Positions 62,255-64,000 of a stretch of 64,000 nucleotides of DNA are shown piece after piece. Location: positions 476,172-540,171 of the forward strand of contig JAEPPZ010000001.1 in NCBI GenBank assembly GCA_017640785.1, written 5' to 3'. Each line of letters starts with the position of its first letter. Positions within the stretch are counted from its first letter, which is position 1. The DNA is from Balneola sp. (lineage in GTDB: Bacteria > Bacteroidota > Rhodothermia > Balneolales > Balneolaceae). The notes beneath the pieces were generated by a model. It saw only the letters and a program-made list of their open reading frames with translations, had not been told where the DNA came from and ran no database searches. Position numbers and translations under genes: made by a program.

Positions 62255-63956
62255 ACTGCTTTCCTCCTAGTTTTAACTCTTCATCGCTTAGGTGATATCT
62301 TTTCGAAACCTCATGCCCATTTTTATGAATTTGATCAGATTTACCTTTCCAAGATAAAATCATGGGTTCGAGATTCTGGTTATTCAAAAAGTCAACTGCT
62401 TGATCTATTACCAAACTTGCAGTTTTTTTTGCAGAATTCACTCCGTAAGGTGAGAATGAAGTACCACATCCCTCTAAATCCTTTTCAAAATTCTGACCAG
62501 ATTTCAAAAATGAAGTCTGGTTTATTAATTCATGCTTTCCTTCAATTTCTTCAAAATCATAGATGCAGTTATAGCAACCTCTCTTACTATAATCCAACTT
62601 TAACATCTGTCCACCAATGTCGAATGGTTCAAGCCAAGTATAAATAACTTTTTTAAGATTTAACTTCCTAAATATTTCATTTAAATGAAGCTCTGTTGCT
62701 GGGTGACCAGTAGCTACAATAATTAAATCAAATACTCTAAGGTCTATCGATTCAGTTTTTATCAAATCAATTATATCACCCTTCTTTTCAGAAATATTCA
62801 GGTAAGGGTATTCTCTTTCTAAGTAATTCTTTACAGCTTTAGATTTTGGATCACCTACACTACTTCTCCCTAAGAGGTGTCGATATACATTACCAATCTC
62901 TAAATTTTCCTTATCTACAACAGTAAGCTTTCTCATCCCACAGTCAGCTAATCCTGAAGCTACAAAACCTCCAATAGACCCTAATCCAACTAACAGAACA
63001 TTTTTATCTTTTAAATTATTACTTGAGCCTCCCCTTTCTGTTATAAAGTCATAATCATGACGATTTATTTTTATTGGAGTAATATCAAAAACTTCTGATA
63101 CATCCAAGATTGGATATTGTTTTCTTGAGTTACGAAACTCAAGTCCTATTACTGTTTTTGAATTAGCATCTCTCGGAAATGATAATAACAGTAATTCTTT
63201 CTCTCTAACTTTCCTCTTTAATAATTTCTTCTTAACGATTTCGTATCTATCGGAAGAAATATTATTCCTGATTATCTCCCTAATTGTTTTTATTTGCCAT
63301 CCGTTATTAGGATCAGGTGTGTCCAAATTATTTGTATCCAGACTTAGATAGACAGCTTTGGATAAAGTTAAATCTTTTGCTAAATCATTAGTATTTAGAT
63401 AAGACTTTACTTGCTCCGCAGAATCACAAACTACTTTAAGATTCCTTTTCTTATTCTTAAGAACTTCTATTTCTTTAAACTCAACACCTATATCAATTAA
63501 CGATGTTAATGCGGTTGTCTTAGGCAACTTATTCCAATAAAATTCGAATTCTAATAGTCTCTCTTTTCTCATTTCTTCTTCAGAAAGTGATAAGATTTTA
63601 CCCTTAAGTATATCCAGAGAGTCACTTACTATCCTCTCTGGATTCCTGTAATCGATAGTTAACCCTTCATTATTGTAATAACAAACCCACCCATTTGTCA
63701 TTACATGAGGAATAATCCCGAACTTATTTCTATTAAGAAATATCTCTGGTAGTGAATAAGGGAATTTCTCATTTAGACCAATATAGACTTCCTGCTTTGA
63801 TCCATTGAAATTTAATACAAAACTTGCCCCTGCTCTTATTCCATATCCCTCTGAATTGCCCCACTCCTTCTCAAGCTTTAAATCCGATATGTCAGATCTA
63901 CTAATTAAGCTTTTTAATACTTCATCTAAATCTAACTGTGAATCATCATTTTGCAT
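62190..63956 (-). CDS. cap2: Cap2-like E2-E1 fusion (ubiquitin-transfer-like enzyme of type II CBASS)
   Basis: 588 residues. The N-terminal E2-like domain (residues about 20-125) has FPYSLPEIFL, PHVMTNGW and the catalytic cysteine C92 (GWVCYYNNEG). A linker domain (about 130-300) follows. The E1/ThiF domain has the ATP loop GLGSIG (324-329), VVDKENLEIGN with the usual Asp and Asn, and the catalytic cysteine candidate C497 (EGCGTSFSPYG). Two CxxC pairs (C461/C464 and C573/C576) probably bind zinc. In CBASS, Cap2 ligates the C-terminus of the CD-NTase to targets and primes its activity. It follows the upstream gene with TAATG overlap and is followed by cap3. An alternative ThiF-only role is unlikely given the E2 domain and neighbours. 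Confidence 0.9.
   Translation of the reverse strand: MQNDDSQLDLDEVLKSLISRSDISDLKLEKEWGNSEGYGIRAGASFVLNFNGSKQEVYIGLNEKFPYSLPEIFLNRNKFGIIPHVMTNGWVCYYNNEGLTIDYRNPERIVSDSLDILKGKILSLSEEEMRKERLLEFEFYWNKLPKTTALTSLIDIGVEFKEIEVLKNKKRNLKVVCDSAEQVKSYLNTNDLAKDLTLSKAVYLSLDTNNLDTPDPNNGWQIKTIREIIRNNISSDRYEIVKKKLLKRKVREKELLLLSFPRDANSKTVIGLEFRNSRKQYPILDVSEVFDITPIKINRHDYDFITERGGSSNNLKDKNVLLVGLGSIGGFVASGLADCGMRKLTVVDKENLEIGNVYRHLLGRSSVGDPKSKAVKNYLEREYPYLNISEKKGDIIDLIKTESIDLRVFDLIIVATGHPATELHLNEIFRKLNLKKVIYTWLEPFDIGGQMLKLDYSKRGCYNCIYDFEEIEGKHELINQTSFLKSGQNFEKDLEGCGTSFSPYGVNSAKKTASLVIDQAVDFLNNQNLEPMILSWKGKSDQIHKNGHEVSKRYHLSDEELKLGGKQFVRENCEVCSKKRKGRVYTTK
62263..62268 (-). promoter_or_regulatory. Strong ribosome binding site for cap3
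   Basis: A perfect AGGAGG, 8 bases before the TTG at 62254, lies inside the cap2 coding region. Such strong Shine-Dalgarno sequences are not seen before the other genes in the window, so it decides the cap3 start. Confidence 0.7.
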
Positions 63957-64000
63957 TAAGCTTGAGAAGTATTGGTTGAAATAGCTGCGAACTTAACTTT
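63956..64000 (-). CDS. C-terminal end of the gene upstream of cap2, probably the CD-NTase (cut off by the window)
   Basis: Fourteen codons (KVKFAAISTNTSQA) are open to the window edge on the minus strand and stop at TAA, whose last A is the first base of the cap2 ATG (TAATG). Type II CBASS operons usually place the cyclase gene just before cap2, and no cyclase is elsewhere in the window. A small residue (Ala) at the very end suits a tail that Cap2 conjugates. The identity is inference from position only. Confidence 0.5.
   Translation of the reverse strand, partial: KVKFAAISTNTSQA

Noticed and set aside
62190..63956. Thiamine or molybdopterin ThiF/MoeB enzyme
   Set aside because: The N-terminal E2-like domain with C92, the linked JAMM protease and the SAVED effector point to CBASS Cap2; no ThiS/MoaD-like gene is nearby.
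60330..63956. Bil (ISG15-like) conjugation system
   Set aside because: Bil loci have separate E1 and E2 genes and a ubiquitin-like protein; here E2 and E1 are fused and no ubiquitin-like gene is present.

Overview
The window is a roughly 38% GC chromosomal segment that most resembles a marine member of the Bacteroidota/Balneolota group, probably Balneolaceae. The basis is inference from gene content: two secreted proteins with the NYPNPFNP-type type IX secretion (T9SS) sorting tail, a PorW/SprE-like T9SS lipoprotein, two SusC/SusD pairs, tandem GWxTD lipoproteins, a Bacteroidota-type LptE, and an initiator tRNA without an encoded CCA. No species can be named from the sequence alone.

Layout. 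1-21.9 kb is mostly housekeeping: a truncated four-CHRD-repeat secreted protein; DUF4412 protein, mnmA and an HNH protein; glutamate dehydrogenase with an RsbW-like ATPase; an RND efflux operon (adaptor, pump, TolC); serS; an Lrp regulator; a sigma-54 activator overlapping lptE; a metallo-hydrolase; a cysteine-free ribosomal protein L31; a MoxR/ChlI-type ATPase; pabB and pyrD. 21.9-29 kb holds the PorW/SprE-like lipoprotein, pyruvate kinase and two GWxTD lipoproteins. 29-39.4 kb holds two convergent SusC/SusD loci separated by about 1 kb of apparently non-coding DNA. 39.6-51.7 kb holds tRNA-fMet, ornithine and lysine aminotransferases, a short-chain dehydrogenase, purL, an M1 peptidase and a 1238-residue T9SS-exported protein.

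51.8-60.3 kb is an accessory region for nitrogen oxides and respiration: nirK, ric (iron-sulfur cluster repair) and an Rrf2/NsrR-like regulator. All three carry the same palindromic operator just upstream of their start codons, so they look like one nitric-oxide-responsive regulon. A dihaem cytochrome c follows. The last part of that gene is duplicated 4 kb away, next to the C-terminal remnant of a DUF420 gene. The duplicated ends bracket a block of two outer-membrane-type proteins and two paralogous PQQ-propeller lipoproteins, which looks like a rearrangement scar.

60.3-64 kb (minus strand) is an incomplete type II CBASS anti-phage operon: Cap2 (E2-E1 fusion), Cap3 (JAMM peptidase), Cap5 (HNH-SAVED nuclease) and a linked 80-residue protein of unknown function. 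An upstream gene ends inside the window, overlaps the cap2 start as TAATG and terminates in alanine. By operon logic it is the CD-NTase that makes the cyclic nucleotide signal, but its body lies outside the window.
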